Origin: Gemmatimonadaceae bacterium
GTDB taxonomy: Bacteria > Gemmatimonadota > Gemmatimonadetes > Gemmatimonadales > Gemmatimonadaceae
DNA: 64,000 bases
Direction of reading: 5' to 3'
Assembly (NCBI GenBank): GCA_036496605.1
Contig: DASXKV010000030.1
Location: 62,001 to 126,000, forward strand
Shown in pieces: positions 19,386-28,230 of the stretch. The translations under genes and the position numbers were made by a program. The notes below the pieces were generated by a model. It made no database searches. It was not told where the DNA came from and saw only the letters and a program-made list of their open reading frames with translations. How positions within the stretch are numbered: position 1 is the stretch's first letter; each line of letters opens with the position of its first letter.

Positions 19386-19405
19386 TCTACTGGAAGTTCA
19401 GTAGA
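19386..19405. promoter_or_regulatory. BlaI/MecI-type dyad operator
   Basis: A perfect inverted repeat, TCTACTG and CAGTAGA separated by GAAGTT, spans 20 bases. It sits 12 bases before the start codon of the BlaI-family repressor gene and 125 bases from the divergent ADOP start. BlaI/MecI repressors bind dyads of this size and normally repress themselves, so autoregulation is likely; control of the ADOP gene is possible. Confidence 0.65.
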
Positions 19406-19416
19406 CACGAGGCCAC

Positions 19417-19791
19417 GTGAGCGACATCTATTTTCCGCCCCGCGAGCTTGCTGTGATGAGCGTCCTCTGGCGTTTGGGCTCTGGGAGCGTGTCCGAGGTT
19501 CGTGACGCGCTCGAAGAAGACCTCGCGTACACCTCCGTATTGTCGGCACTCCAGACGCTGGAAGAGAAAGGCTTCATTCGCCACGAAGCGGAGGGACGCG
19601 CCTACCGATACTTCCCCACTGTGGAAGCCGAGCGTGCCGGCGGGAGCGCGCTCGCGCGTGTGCGCGACGCGATCTTCCACGGCTCCGTCGAGCGGATGTT
19701 CGCGCAGATGGTCTCCGACAAGAAGCTGAGCCGCAAAGAGCTGGAGCGCATGCGGCAACTCATCGCGCAGCGTCTGGGAGAGAAGTCATGA
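19417..19791 (+). CDS. BlaI/MecI/CopY-family transcriptional repressor
   Basis: A 124-residue winged-helix repressor starting with GTG, preceded by an ACGAGG ribosome site. The DNA-binding domain occupies residues 1-75 (PRELAVMSVLWRLGSGSVSE, then YTSVLSALQTLEEKGFIRHE, and the wing EGRAYRYFP), and the C-terminal helices (KLSRKELERMRQLIAQRL) would dimerise. The stop overlaps the start of the M56 peptidase gene by four bases, the standard BlaI-BlaR1-type pairing in which the peptidase inactivates the repressor on sensing a signal. Confidence 0.92.
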   Translation: MSDIYFPPRELAVMSVLWRLGSGSVSEVRDALEEDLAYTSVLSALQTLEEKGFIRHEAEGRAYRYFPTVEAERAGGSALARVRDAIFHGSVERMFAQMVSDKKLSRKELERMRQLIAQRLGEKS

Positions 19792-21176
19792 TCGCGTGGA
19801 TGCTGTACACAATCGCTATCGGGCTTTGTGTCGCCGCCGCCGCCACCGCGGCCGATCTTCTGCTTCGCTTGGTCCGCCGCCCGACACGCTTCGTCTGGCT
19901 CGGTGCCGCGCTCCTTTGCAGCGCCCTCGGCGCGATTGCTCCGCTGCGTGCTCGCCCCGCCCACAAAGAGTCGCGCACAAGCGTAGATCTCTCGTCGCTC
20001 GCGCTCGTGCAGACGAGCTTGCGATCCGTCGAGCGGCGCGTGTCGCCAGCGACGACGTGGTACATCGCCGGTCTCTGGGGCCTCGCATCGCTATTCGCCA
20101 GCGGGTGCTGCGTCCTCACATATGCGCGAATGCGGCACGCGCGGCGATCGTGGCCGATGGTGGACCTCCACGGCCATCGTGTGCGTCTGTCGCCAGGCCT
20201 TGGGCCGATCGTGATCGGCATCGCCAGACCGGAGATCATCGTGCCGCGGTGGGTGCTCTTGCGGTCGGAAGACGAGCAACGCGTCGTCGTGAGTCACGAG
20301 GCATCACACGTGGACGCGGGCGACCCAATCGTACTCGCGGCGACCTGCGCACTCGTTGCCATCATGCCCTGGAACCCCGCGCTCTGGATCATGCTGGCGC
20401 GGATGCGGCTCGCGATCGAGGTCGACTGCGACGCGCGCGTCCTTGGCGAAGGCGTGTCCTCACGATCCTACGGCTCCTTGCTCATCGACGTCGCAGAGCG
20501 CTCGACACGCGTGCGCTTCGCCGCGACCGCGCTCGCCGACGACTCATCTCACCTTCATCAACGGATTCTCGCCATGCAACCCCGTCGATTCACTCGCCCG
20601 ATCCTTCGCGGCGCAAGCGCCGCGTTCCTCGGACTCGCTGCTCTCCTCGCTGCGTGCGAGGCCAAGATGCCCACGGCGACCGAAATTCAACAAATGGATG
20701 CGGGCACCGCGGAGCGGAGTGCCAAGGCGTTAGGCATGGTCAAGACCGACTCGGCTCTCGCTTGGTGGGTCGACGGCGTCGCAACGACGGAAAGGGCAGC
20801 GAAAGCCATCCCCGAGGACAGCCTTGCGCGCGTCGAAGTGGATAAGGCGGACGGTCGCGGGCGCATCTATCTGTACACGAAGGGCAATCGGACGGTGCAA
20901 TTCGCGAAGAAGGTCGACAGCGTTCAGCTCAACCGAGGTGAGGCAGAACGTTCGGAGGCGCAGCTTCGAGAGATGCGGGCGGCGGCGGGACGCGAGGGGG
21001 CGCCAATTCTGATCATCGATGGCGTGCGGTCAGATCCCTCCGTGCTCAAGACGATCGACCGTGCGCGCATCGACAACGTCGACGTTCTCAAGGGCGAGTT
21101 GGCGAAGAGCCTGTACGGCGCCGACGCGGCTAACGGCGTGATCGTCGTGAGAACCAAGGCCGCCGAGAAGCGTTAG
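19788..21176 (+). CDS. M56-family (BlaR1-like) membrane peptidase with TonB-plug-like C-terminus
   Basis: A 462-residue membrane protein. Hydrophobic segments lie at about 1-24, 35-52 and 92-112; the zinc site HEASH is at 170-174 in VVVSHEASHVDAGDP, with further M56 features (PWNPALWIMLARMRLAIEVDCD). A last helix near 275-295 leads to an extracytoplasmic tail that has no penicillin-binding signature. Instead, residues about 405-458 read ILIIDGVRSDPS then DNVDVLKGELAKSLYGADA and NGVIVVRTK, the plug motif of SusC/TonB-dependent receptors. Such tails occur on M56 proteins in Bacteroidota and relatives. The ligand is unknown. Its TAG stop codon lies inside a CGTTAGG heptamer. Confidence 0.85.
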   Translation: MIAWMLYTIAIGLCVAAAATAADLLLRLVRRPTRFVWLGAALLCSALGAIAPLRARPAHKESRTSVDLSSLALVQTSLRSVERRVSPATTWYIAGLWGLASLFASGCCVLTYARMRHARRSWPMVDLHGHRVRLSPGLGPIVIGIARPEIIVPRWVLLRSEDEQRVVVSHEASHVDAGDPIVLAATCALVAIMPWNPALWIMLARMRLAIEVDCDARVLGEGVSSRSYGSLLIDVAERSTRVRFAATALADDSSHLHQRILAMQPRRFTRPILRGASAAFLGLAALLAACEAKMPTATEIQQMDAGTAERSAKALGMVKTDSALAWWVDGVATTERAAKAIPEDSLARVEVDKADGRGRIYLYTKGNRTVQFAKKVDSVQLNRGEAERSEAQLREMRAAAGREGAPILIIDGVRSDPSVLKTIDRARIDNVDVLKGELAKSLYGADAANGVIVVRTKAAEKR

Positions 21177-21181
21177 GCGAG

Positions 21182-21943
21182 TTACATCGAGCGATCATCG
21201 ACATTGTGTTGCGCGAGCATCCAGCCGTGTTGCTCGTCGAGGCCGAGGATCGTGAATGCGTCATCGCGCCGCACATGTTCGAGACTGCGAAAATGTTTCA
21301 GATGATGCACATCATCCAGGAGCAGCAGATACGGGCGTGTTCCCATCGTTTCGCGGACGGTCGTGAACTCGAGCCAGCCCGTGCCGCCCGCCGAGTCGAG
21401 CACGATGAGCGGTTTCTCATCGCGGACGGGCAGCAGGCTCTTGGCAAGAAGCCCTTCGCCTCGATAGCGCAATCGGCGGTCGATCGCGAAGATGAGAGGG
21501 CGCCAAAGTCCCCGCGGTGCGCCAGAGAGACCGAGCCTCAACTCGCGCGTGTAGAAACCGACGGGATCCTCGACGTCGTCGATGAACACGTCCGGATAGC
21601 ACTGGTGTCGCCGAATGCACTCATCGCGCTCGATGAACTCGATGCCCGTGCGCAGCTCCAACGTGTGTCCCCACACCGGCGTCACGCCGGGAAATGGGCG
21701 GAGATTGCGCTTGGCGCGACGCCAATTCTTCCAGCCGGCCTCGATGGTCACGAAGCTTTTCGGCGGCGCATCATGCGGGAACGATTCGGCGACGAATCGG
21801 GTTGATCCTAGCCCCTCGTGTGTTCCCGTCTCGACCACATGTGCGATCTTATTGCAGATGATTGCATCGCGAAGGAGCAAGCGGAGCTCGGCGCTGTCGT
21901 GCATCGAGACCGACATGAGCGCGTACTCTCGATAGGGCTTCAT
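21182..21943 (-). CDS. Uncharacterised protein with Rossmann/methyltransferase-like core
   Basis: The ATG at 21943 gives 253 residues (21916 is an alternative start). No signal peptide or membrane helix is seen. IAHVVETGTHEGLGSTRFVAE resembles motif I of class I SAM-dependent methyltransferases, followed by acidic strand ends SFVTIEAGWKNWRRAKRNL and a late LLLLDDVHHLKHFRSL. This matches the class of methyltransferase-like proteins found with glycan or lipid loci, but catalytic function is not established. It is convergent with the M56 gene, with five bases between stop codons, so the two transcripts may interfere. Confidence 0.55.
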   Translation of the reverse strand: MKPYREYALMSVSMHDSAELRLLLRDAIICNKIAHVVETGTHEGLGSTRFVAESFPHDAPPKSFVTIEAGWKNWRRAKRNLRPFPGVTPVWGHTLELRTGIEFIERDECIRRHQCYPDVFIDDVEDPVGFYTRELRLGLSGAPRGLWRPLIFAIDRRLRYRGEGLLAKSLLPVRDEKPLIVLDSAGGTGWLEFTTVRETMGTRPYLLLLDDVHHLKHFRSLEHVRRDDAFTILGLDEQHGWMLAQHNVDDRSM

Positions 21944-22201
21944 CGTGAGAGGCAACCTAACGCTGTCGATCGATCGAACAAGGTACGAATGAAAATCAGC
22001 GACGATGAATGACGAGCTCCAGGAGATCGGGCCGCGCGTAGTGGCCGGCGACGTCGCGTTGCGAGCGTCGTCCCGTGACGGGGAGAGTGGCGACTCATGG
22101 CTCGCTGCCGACGCTGCGAGCGGAGCAGCCGCGCACGCGACGTGACTGTACTGGCGATGGGGGCGTCTTTAGATGCCCCCTTCCCTTTCTCCGCCGAGCC
22201 C

Positions 22202-23833
22202 ATGGCCGCGAGCCCGAAGATCTGCCCCACTTGTACCGTCGAGTACCCGGAGACCGAGCGGTTCTGCCCGAAGGACGGCACGGCGCTGGTCTGGCAAAGC
22301 GGCGTGAGGACGGATCTTGTCGGCTCGGTGATTGCCGAGCGTTATCATGTGCTAAAGCTGCTCGGCGCCGGTGGCATGGGTCGTGTGTACCTCGCCGAGC
22401 ACGTCAAGATGGGCCGCCAGTGCGCAATCAAGGTCCTCCATCCTGCCATGGCTGGCGACGCCGACGCCATCGGTCGTTTCAATCGCGAGGCTGCGAGTGC
22501 CAGCCGCATCGATCATCCGAATGTCGCCGCGATCTACGACTTTGGTGAGACGCCGGATGGGCTGCTCTACCTGGCGATGCAGTACATCGAAGGCCAGCCG
22601 CTCACACACATTCTGCACTCGAACGGCGCGCTCCCGCCGTTAAGGGTCTGCGAAATCATTCGGCAAGCGGCGGAGGGACTCCACGCCGCACACGCCCTGG
22701 GGATCGTCCACCGCGATCTCAAGCCAGACAACATCATGGTCAGTGCTGGCGCGGACGGCAGCGACACCGTGAAGGTCGTGGACTTCGGCATCGCGAAGTC
22801 AACTGGCGACAGTGGTCACGGAGTAACACGCACGGGTATCGTCGTCGGCACGCCGCAATACATGAGTCCCGAGCAGCTCTCCGGCGCGCCCATCGATGGA
22901 CGCAGCGATCTGTACTCGCTCGCGCTCGTCACCTTCAACATGCTCACCGGCGATCTGCCCTTTCCCGAGGCGTCGACGGGAACTTTGGTGGTGATGCGAC
23001 TCACGCAGCCGCCACGATCGATGGCGGAGGTGCGTCCGGACGTGGCCTGGCCTAACGAGTTGCAAGCGGTGATGACGAAGGCGCTCGAGCGCGAAGCGGG
23101 TCTCAGGTACGCATCGACTCGGGATTTCGCGCACGCGCTGCATGCGGCGGTCGCACTCATGCCAGGCCGCGTGGCGACGGCAAAGCGCACGCGCGCGATC
23201 CAAATGACAACGGTGAGCGATGCGTCGACGAAGATCGCCAGTCCCGCGACGATCCCCGCGGGGACAGTCTCCGAGCAGAACACGCGACGGCAGTGGCGCT
23301 CGACGTGGGCGCTCGCGTCCACCGTCGCCGTGATCGTCGTCGCGATCGCTGTGGGAGGCCGCGGAATGATCCGGCGAGCGCGGGCAAACGCTGCGCTCGA
23401 GCAGGGAATCGCCGCCTATCGCGAGGGACGAAATGACGTCGCGCGCGCTCGTTTTGCCGTCGCGAGTGAGAGCGCGCCAAACAATCCACTGCCGCACGTC
23501 TACCTGTCACGTCTTGCTCGCGAGACCAGTAACCTAACGATGGCCAGCGACGAAGCGGTCAAGGCCGTTCGGCTCGGCCGCAACAACGGCCCGGCGCTGC
23601 GCGAGCTGGCGACGACGCTCTACGCGATGCAGAACTTCAATGGTGCACGCGCCTTCTACACGCGAGCGATCGCCGCGGACCCGGCGGACCGCACCTCGCA
23701 GGGCTATCTCGGTTGTTCGTTGATCCAACTCGGTCGGGCTGAGGAGGGACGGCGGTGGATTCAACGCGCCGGGAGCGGTACGTGGTCGTCCTGCGCGACG
23801 ACGGCCAGCTCCGTCGCGGCGCGCATCCAGTAA
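22202..23833 (+). CDS. Ser/Thr protein kinase with zinc ribbon, one membrane helix and TPRs
   Basis: Starting at ATG 22202 gives 543 residues. A zinc ribbon opens the protein (CPTC at 8-11 and FCPKDGT at 21-27). The kinase domain spans about 45-315: P-loop GAGGMGRVYLAEHV, Lys77 in AIKVL, HRDLKPDN with Asp172, DFG with Asp194 and activation loop GTPQYMSPEQLS. A Thr/Ala-rich linker leads to a membrane helix at about 368-386, then an extracytoplasmic TPR part (ALEQGIAAYREGRNDVARA, then ALRELATTLYAMQNFNGARA). All catalytic residues are present. Substrates are unknown. A longer in-frame start at 22157 cannot be ruled out. Confidence 0.88.
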   Translation: MAASPKICPTCTVEYPETERFCPKDGTALVWQSGVRTDLVGSVIAERYHVLKLLGAGGMGRVYLAEHVKMGRQCAIKVLHPAMAGDADAIGRFNREAASASRIDHPNVAAIYDFGETPDGLLYLAMQYIEGQPLTHILHSNGALPPLRVCEIIRQAAEGLHAAHALGIVHRDLKPDNIMVSAGADGSDTVKVVDFGIAKSTGDSGHGVTRTGIVVGTPQYMSPEQLSGAPIDGRSDLYSLALVTFNMLTGDLPFPEASTGTLVVMRLTQPPRSMAEVRPDVAWPNELQAVMTKALEREAGLRYASTRDFAHALHAAVALMPGRVATAKRTRAIQMTTVSDASTKIASPATIPAGTVSEQNTRRQWRSTWALASTVAVIVVAIAVGGRGMIRRARANAALEQGIAAYREGRNDVARARFAVASESAPNNPLPHVYLSRLARETSNLTMASDEAVKAVRLGRNNGPALRELATTLYAMQNFNGARAFYTRAIAADPADRTSQGYLGCSLIQLGRAEEGRRWIQRAGSGTWSSCATTASSVAARIQ

Positions 23834-23855
23834 TTCGAAGCGATCACGCAAACAA

Positions 23856-23885
23856 AGTGGGCCCGGCAACTTGCCCGGGCCCACT
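23856..23885. terminator. Bidirectional intrinsic terminator
   Basis: AGTGGGCCCGG (23856-23866) pairs perfectly with CCGGGCCCACT (23875-23885) around an 8-base loop, with a short pyrimidine run after it and an A-rich run before it. It lies between the stops of the convergent kinase and SdrD_B-like genes and can serve both. Confidence 0.8.
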
Positions 23886-23909
23886 CTTCACGCACTCCCA
23901 ACAAGCGTT

Positions 23910-24434
23910 CTACGGCTGCGTGACGAAGCCGAAATCGTTGCCGTTATATGACATGTCGGATGCCAGCGACGGCACGACGATCTTGTACCCCTTGCCGAGC
24001 GGGCACATCTCGCCGCTTACGGGACCAGTCTGGGTCCACATGGGCAGCGTCATGACGCACACGGTATAAGTACCAGAGCTCAAGCCGCTGAACGAATACA
24101 AGCCGCCATCGACGCTCAGAACGGATTGGCTCACGGGGCCCGTCAGCTGCACCGTCCAACCGACAAGACCTTCTTCGTCGGAGCTCATCATGCCGTTTTC
24201 GTCGAGATCGAAATACAGGGCGCCACTGATCGTGGCGTGGCCGACCGACGGCGGAGGACAGTTCTTGCTCCCTTGCTGCGTTGGATCGGCGCGATTGGCG
24301 AGACCAGTGTCCGAGGGATTTCCTCGCGCTTTGACAATACACTGTTTGTCGTCGCCGCTGGACGTCTGAGCGTTCGTCACGCGGGCGGCAAATAACGACA
24401 TCGCCAATGCCAGGACGACTCTCGAGCCGCGCAT
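23910..24434 (-). CDS. Secreted protein with SdrD_B/Cna_B-like domain
   Basis: A 174-residue exported protein; ATG 24434 has AGGAG seven bases upstream. The signal peptide ends near LFAARVTNAQ. Residues about 70-170 match an SdrD_B-like prealbumin fold: ISGALYFDLDENGMMSSDEE is the Ca-binding-type start, followed by GLVGWTVQLTGP and a closing GLYSFSGLSSGTYTVCV. Such modules normally repeat in large adhesins; here a single copy stands alone. Two Cys (KQCIVKA and KNCPPP) precede it. The role is unknown, perhaps a small surface or matrix protein. Confidence 0.7.
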   Translation of the reverse strand: MRGSRVVLALAMSLFAARVTNAQTSSGDDKQCIVKARGNPSDTGLANRADPTQQGSKNCPPPSVGHATISGALYFDLDENGMMSSDEEGLVGWTVQLTGPVSQSVLSVDGGLYSFSGLSSGTYTVCVMTLPMWTQTGPVSGEMCPLGKGYKIVVPSLASDMSYNGNDFGFVTQP

Positions 24435-24581
24435 TGTGCACTCCTGATTGTGACGGGGATAACACGGGAGGGAAACTACGAGTACACACTCGTGTTTTGC
24501 GCAGGCGCGGACTATAACCCACGTCACGTTGTACGGATTCGATCAATTCCTGAACGGTGATTCGGTGCGCGGTCAAATCGC

Positions 24582-26114
24582 CTACGTGTGGCGATGCGCC
24601 GATGGGAGGCGCAAAGTGAACGAACTGCCCATGCCGACCCGGCTCTCGACCGTGATCTCCCCGCCGAGCGCTTCCGCAATCTTCTGACTGATGGCGAGTC
24701 CGATTCCCGTCCCTTCGGCAGCAGTTGGATCGAAGCGCGTGAACTCCATGAACAGTACGGGGAGCTTGTCCTCGGGAATGCCGGGGCCCGTGTCGGATAC
24801 AACGATGACAACTTGCTCACGATCCGCCTCGACGCCATCGCATTTCTCGACGTTGACGGCGATGTGCCCGCCGCTCGGCGTGTACTTGATCGCGTTCGAG
24901 ACGAGATTGCCGACGACCTGCCGCAAACGTATCGGGTCGGTGTCGATGATCGGTGCGTCAGAGGCGAGCTTCAGTTCCAGCGCCAGGCCCTTCGCTTTCG
25001 CTTGTGGTACGAATGCATCCGCAACCTCGCGTACCTGTTCGCGAACGTCGGTTTTCTCGGGGTGAATCGGCAAGCGGCCAGACTCGGCGCGCGCGATGTC
25101 GAGCAGTTGGCCGATGAGCTCGAGGGCGTGACGAATCGATCGCCGCGCCTTCGCGATCGTCTCGCGTTGACGATCCTCGATCTGGCCGACGATCCCGTCC
25201 TCGAGGAGCGCGAGGTAGCCATCCGCGGCGCCAAGTGGGTTCTTCACGTCGTGTGTAAAGCCGCGAAGCAATCGACCCCGGCTCTCCGTCACGCGCTCGA
25301 GCTGCGATCGACGCTGCTCCGCCATGTGCCGGGCGGCGTGCTCGCTCTCGAGCAACTGCTCGCGCTCGCGCGCACTCGCGCGGAGGCTCCTCTCGCTCTC
25401 GTCCAGGCGTAGCGCTTGGGCGCGCACGCGGCTCTCGAGCCGCGCGACGAGGAACGTCGCCCCCAGTCCGAGCAGGACGAGCGCCGCGGTGATGACGGCG
25501 ATCGCTTGCTCGGTATCATTGATGTCGGCTCGACGTGCATTCGCGGCGCTGTCGATCGTCGCGCCAAGACTGTCGGCGGTGGTCTGAATGACCGTGAACC
25601 GCCGGCGCTGTTCGTCGAGCATCGCCGCGGATTCGGTACCGCCGCTCGAGATGAGGGAATCGAGACCCTGATCCAGAAGTTGGATCTTGATCGCAGCACC
25701 GGCGAGCCGCGTCGATCCAGGCGCATCCAATCGTCGCGCATCCGCGAGCAGTGCCTGCTCCGCTTTCCTGCGGCTCGTGCGCGACTCGGCGAATAGGCGC
25801 TCGGACTCCTCGTCCCTGGCAAGCAGGTATCCGCGACGCTGCGAAGACTCGCGCGCGATCGCGAGCTGAATCTGGGCAATTCGCAGTCGGGCTGGGTCGG
25901 CGACGTCGTTGATCTCGTTGCGAAGCCGCTCGATGCGTCGTTCGCTCACGCGTGGAAGCAGGATCGCGAGCGCGAGCGAGAGAACCACGACGATCACCGG
26001 CAGTCGAGTACCCCGAGCTCGCCGCAACTGGTCGCGTTCTTTTGACGAGAGCGCTTCGCTTGTCGATGCGAGCACTTCGGACGCAGAGGAACCGCCGTTA
26101 ATTGGAGCACCCAT
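24582..26114 (-). CDS. Membrane sensor histidine kinase with periplasmic helical sensor
   Basis: A 510-residue kinase; ATG 26114 follows a GAGGGAT element. Membrane helices lie at about 38-54 and 204-224 and enclose a 150-residue all-helical periplasmic domain, like CHASE3 or 4HB_MCP sensors. A coiled coil (about 228-280) leads to His288 in RGFTHDVKNPLGAADG. The ATPase domain has N-box NLVSNAIKYTPSGG, G1 VSDTGPGIP, F-box and G2 GTGIGLAIS. The substitution of the usual HELR by HDVK is common in this lineage. No response regulator is adjacent. Confidence 0.88.
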   Translation of the reverse strand: MGAPINGGSSASEVLASTSEALSSKERDQLRRARGTRLPVIVVVLSLALAILLPRVSERRIERLRNEINDVADPARLRIAQIQLAIARESSQRRGYLLARDEESERLFAESRTSRRKAEQALLADARRLDAPGSTRLAGAAIKIQLLDQGLDSLISSGGTESAAMLDEQRRRFTVIQTTADSLGATIDSAANARRADINDTEQAIAVITAALVLLGLGATFLVARLESRVRAQALRLDESERSLRASAREREQLLESEHAARHMAEQRRSQLERVTESRGRLLRGFTHDVKNPLGAADGYLALLEDGIVGQIEDRQRETIAKARRSIRHALELIGQLLDIARAESGRLPIHPEKTDVREQVREVADAFVPQAKAKGLALELKLASDAPIIDTDPIRLRQVVGNLVSNAIKYTPSGGHIAVNVEKCDGVEADREQVVIVVSDTGPGIPEDKLPVLFMEFTRFDPTAAEGTGIGLAISQKIAEALGGEITVESRVGMGSSFTLRLPSAHRHT

Positions 26115-26238
26115 AGCTATCCCTCAATCTTGCTCAGTGCATGCCAAGATTGGGCGGCGGCGTCATCACGAGTGGCACTTGCTAGTCGACGCTGCTATCT
26201 GCACTCTGACCCACCCGAACCCATCGTACGAGCCCTCT

Positions 26239-27669
26239 ATGCATTCCCGAGCCTTTCATGCCGCGCTCGCTTCGCTTGCGCTCACCGCCGCGCCCGGCGT
26301 GCGAGCGCAGCGGCCGGCGCTCTCGACTGCGGTCCGACCCTTTGTCGCCATCGATTCAACGATCGTCGCACTGATGCACGCGCGCGTGATCGACGGAACA
26401 GGCGCGCCAGCACGCGCCGATCAGACCCTCGTGATCCGCGACGGTTCCATTGCGGCACTCGGTGATTCGCGAGCGGTCACACCGCCAACCGGCGCTCAGG
26501 TCATCGACCTAACGGGAAAGACGGTAATGCCCGGTTTGGTGATGGTACACGAGCACCTCTTCTATCCAACTGGGCCCGGCGTCTATGCGAACCTCGCCGA
26601 GAGCTTCACCCGGCTTTATCTCGCGGGTGGAGTTACGTCGATGCGCACCGGTGGGAACATGAACGGCTATACGGACATCGGCATCAAGCGCGACATCGAT
26701 GCAGGTAGAAAGCCGGGGCCTTGGCTCGACGCAACCGGGCCATATCTCGAGGGACCGGGACTCGGGCTCGATCAGGTTCACGAGCTCACCGGACCGGACG
26801 ACGCACGGCGCATGGTGAATTTCTGGGCGGATGCCGGCGCGACGTCATTCAAGGCGTATATGCACATCACGCGCGCCGAGCTCGGCGCGGCGATCGAAGA
26901 GGCGCACAAACGCGGTCTGAAGGTCACCGGGCATCTGTGCTCGGTGACGTATCGGGAAGCGGCGTCGCTGGGTATCGACAATCTCGAGCACGGCTTCTTC
27001 GCGTCCACGGATTTTGTGAGCGACAAGAAGCCTGACGAGTGTCCAGGGCAGGCAGCGGGACAGGCAGCCGTCGCCGCCGTCGATCCGAAGGGCGAGGCAG
27101 CGCGTGCTCTGATCGCCGACCTCGTTAGGCGACACGTGGCATTGACGTCGACGCTCACCGTCTTCGAGACCTTCGTTCCAGGACGGCCTGTGCCTCCGGG
27201 GCTGGAGATGCTCGAACCGCAGCTGCGCGCGCAGTTCGAGCAGCGACACGCGGCGACCGCGAACAACACACGCTCACCGTATCCAGCGCTCTTCGGCACG
27301 GGAGCTGCGTTGGAACTCGCCTTCGCTCGGGCCGGCGGCCTACTGATCACCGGCACCGATCCGACCGGTGGCGGCGGCGTCATTCCGGGATACTCCAACG
27401 AGCGCGCGCTGGAGCTTCTCGTGGAGAGCGGCTTCACACCGCTCGAAGCGATCAAGATTGGAACGCTCAACGGAGCGACGTTTCTCGGGCGTAGCGACAA
27501 GGTTGGCTCCATCACGTTAGGCAAGCAAGCTGACCTCGTTGTGGTAACGGGCGATCCTTCCACGCGCATCAGCGACGTGCGGAACGTCGAGATCGTCTTC
27601 AAGCAAGGCGTCGGATACGACCCGGCGAAGTTGAGAGATTCGGTGAAAGGGAGAGTGGGGCTGTTCTAG
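26239..27669 (+). CDS. Secreted amidohydrolase-family metal-dependent hydrolase
   Basis: The start at 26239 gives 476 residues and a signal peptide (ALASLALTAAPGVRAQ); a longer frame to 25909 runs back into the divergent kinase gene and is rejected. The amidohydrolase HxH is His104/His106 in MVHEHLFYP; the metal/lysine region is TSFKAYMHI, followed by GHLCSV, and the catalytic Asp is in ITGTDPTGG. The C-terminal half (ALELLVESGFTPLEAIKIG, LGKQADLVVV) is typical of imidazolonepropionase/prolidase-like members. It acts outside the cytoplasm, perhaps on peptides or cyclic amides; the substrate is unknown. Confidence 0.87.
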   Translation: MHSRAFHAALASLALTAAPGVRAQRPALSTAVRPFVAIDSTIVALMHARVIDGTGAPARADQTLVIRDGSIAALGDSRAVTPPTGAQVIDLTGKTVMPGLVMVHEHLFYPTGPGVYANLAESFTRLYLAGGVTSMRTGGNMNGYTDIGIKRDIDAGRKPGPWLDATGPYLEGPGLGLDQVHELTGPDDARRMVNFWADAGATSFKAYMHITRAELGAAIEEAHKRGLKVTGHLCSVTYREAASLGIDNLEHGFFASTDFVSDKKPDECPGQAAGQAAVAAVDPKGEAARALIADLVRRHVALTSTLTVFETFVPGRPVPPGLEMLEPQLRAQFEQRHAATANNTRSPYPALFGTGAALELAFARAGGLLITGTDPTGGGGVIPGYSNERALELLVESGFTPLEAIKIGTLNGATFLGRSDKVGSITLGKQADLVVVTGDPSTRISDVRNVEIVFKQGVGYDPAKLRDSVKGRVGLF

Positions 27670-27756
27670 AGGATTGGCCTAAAGCTCTCCTGCAACCCGC
27701 TTCCCTCTCGTCGCAGGCCGGACCAGATTGCGAGATATCTCGGACGGCAAGGCGTC

Positions 27757-28230
27757 ATGCGTGTGCTCGGCAGATTGTGCGTGGCGGCCGCTGTCGCCGT
27801 GGTCGCGGCGGACTGTGCGGGCCGCGCGCCCGCCTCTGGCCCGGGCCTCGACCGCAATCTGCTCGTGCAGGACCAATTCGCTGATCGGGGCTTCCACACC
27901 GCTTACGACGTGATCGAGGCGATGCGCTCGAACTGGCTGTCGAGTCGCGGACCCAACAGCTTCCAGACGCCGAGCCAAGTGCAAGTCTACCTGGATGGAG
28001 TGCACATGGGCGGCGTCGAGACGCTGCGCACCATCGACTTGCGTCCGGTAACGTACATCCGCTTCTTCGATGGCATCGCCGCGACGGCGCGTTGGGGCCT
28101 CGATCACGGCGCTGGCGCCATCTACGTGTCGACGCACCCGCTCAGCGAGATGGTCGGATCGTCGTCGCCGGTCGCCGATACGATTCGGGCGGGCCGAGGT
28201 AGCTTGGCTCTACACTACCGGCGTCAATGA
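27757..28230 (+). CDS. Small plug-domain-like lipoprotein
   Basis: A 157-residue exported protein; GGCAAGG precedes the ATG and the signal ends VVAADCAG, with a possible lipobox Cys. Residues about 45-130 resemble a stand-alone TonB-receptor plug: TAYDVIEAMRSNWL, VQVYLDGVHMGG, TLRTIDLRPVTYIRFFDG and WGLDHGAGAIYVST. No barrel follows. Stand-alone plug-like proteins of this kind occur in Gemmatimonadota without assigned function. Its last 89 bases overlap, tail to tail, the end of the GH115 gene, so it closes the region just outside the xylan locus. Confidence 0.65.
   Translation: MRVLGRLCVAAAVAVVAADCAGRAPASGPGLDRNLLVQDQFADRGFHTAYDVIEAMRSNWLSSRGPNSFQTPSQVQVYLDGVHMGGVETLRTIDLRPVTYIRFFDGIAATARWGLDHGAGAIYVSTHPLSEMVGSSSPVADTIRAGRGSLALHYRRQ

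Noticed and set aside
25909..26238. N-terminal 110-residue extension of the amidohydrolase
   Set aside because: It runs into the divergent histidine-kinase gene and would bury the signal peptide that begins at 26239.
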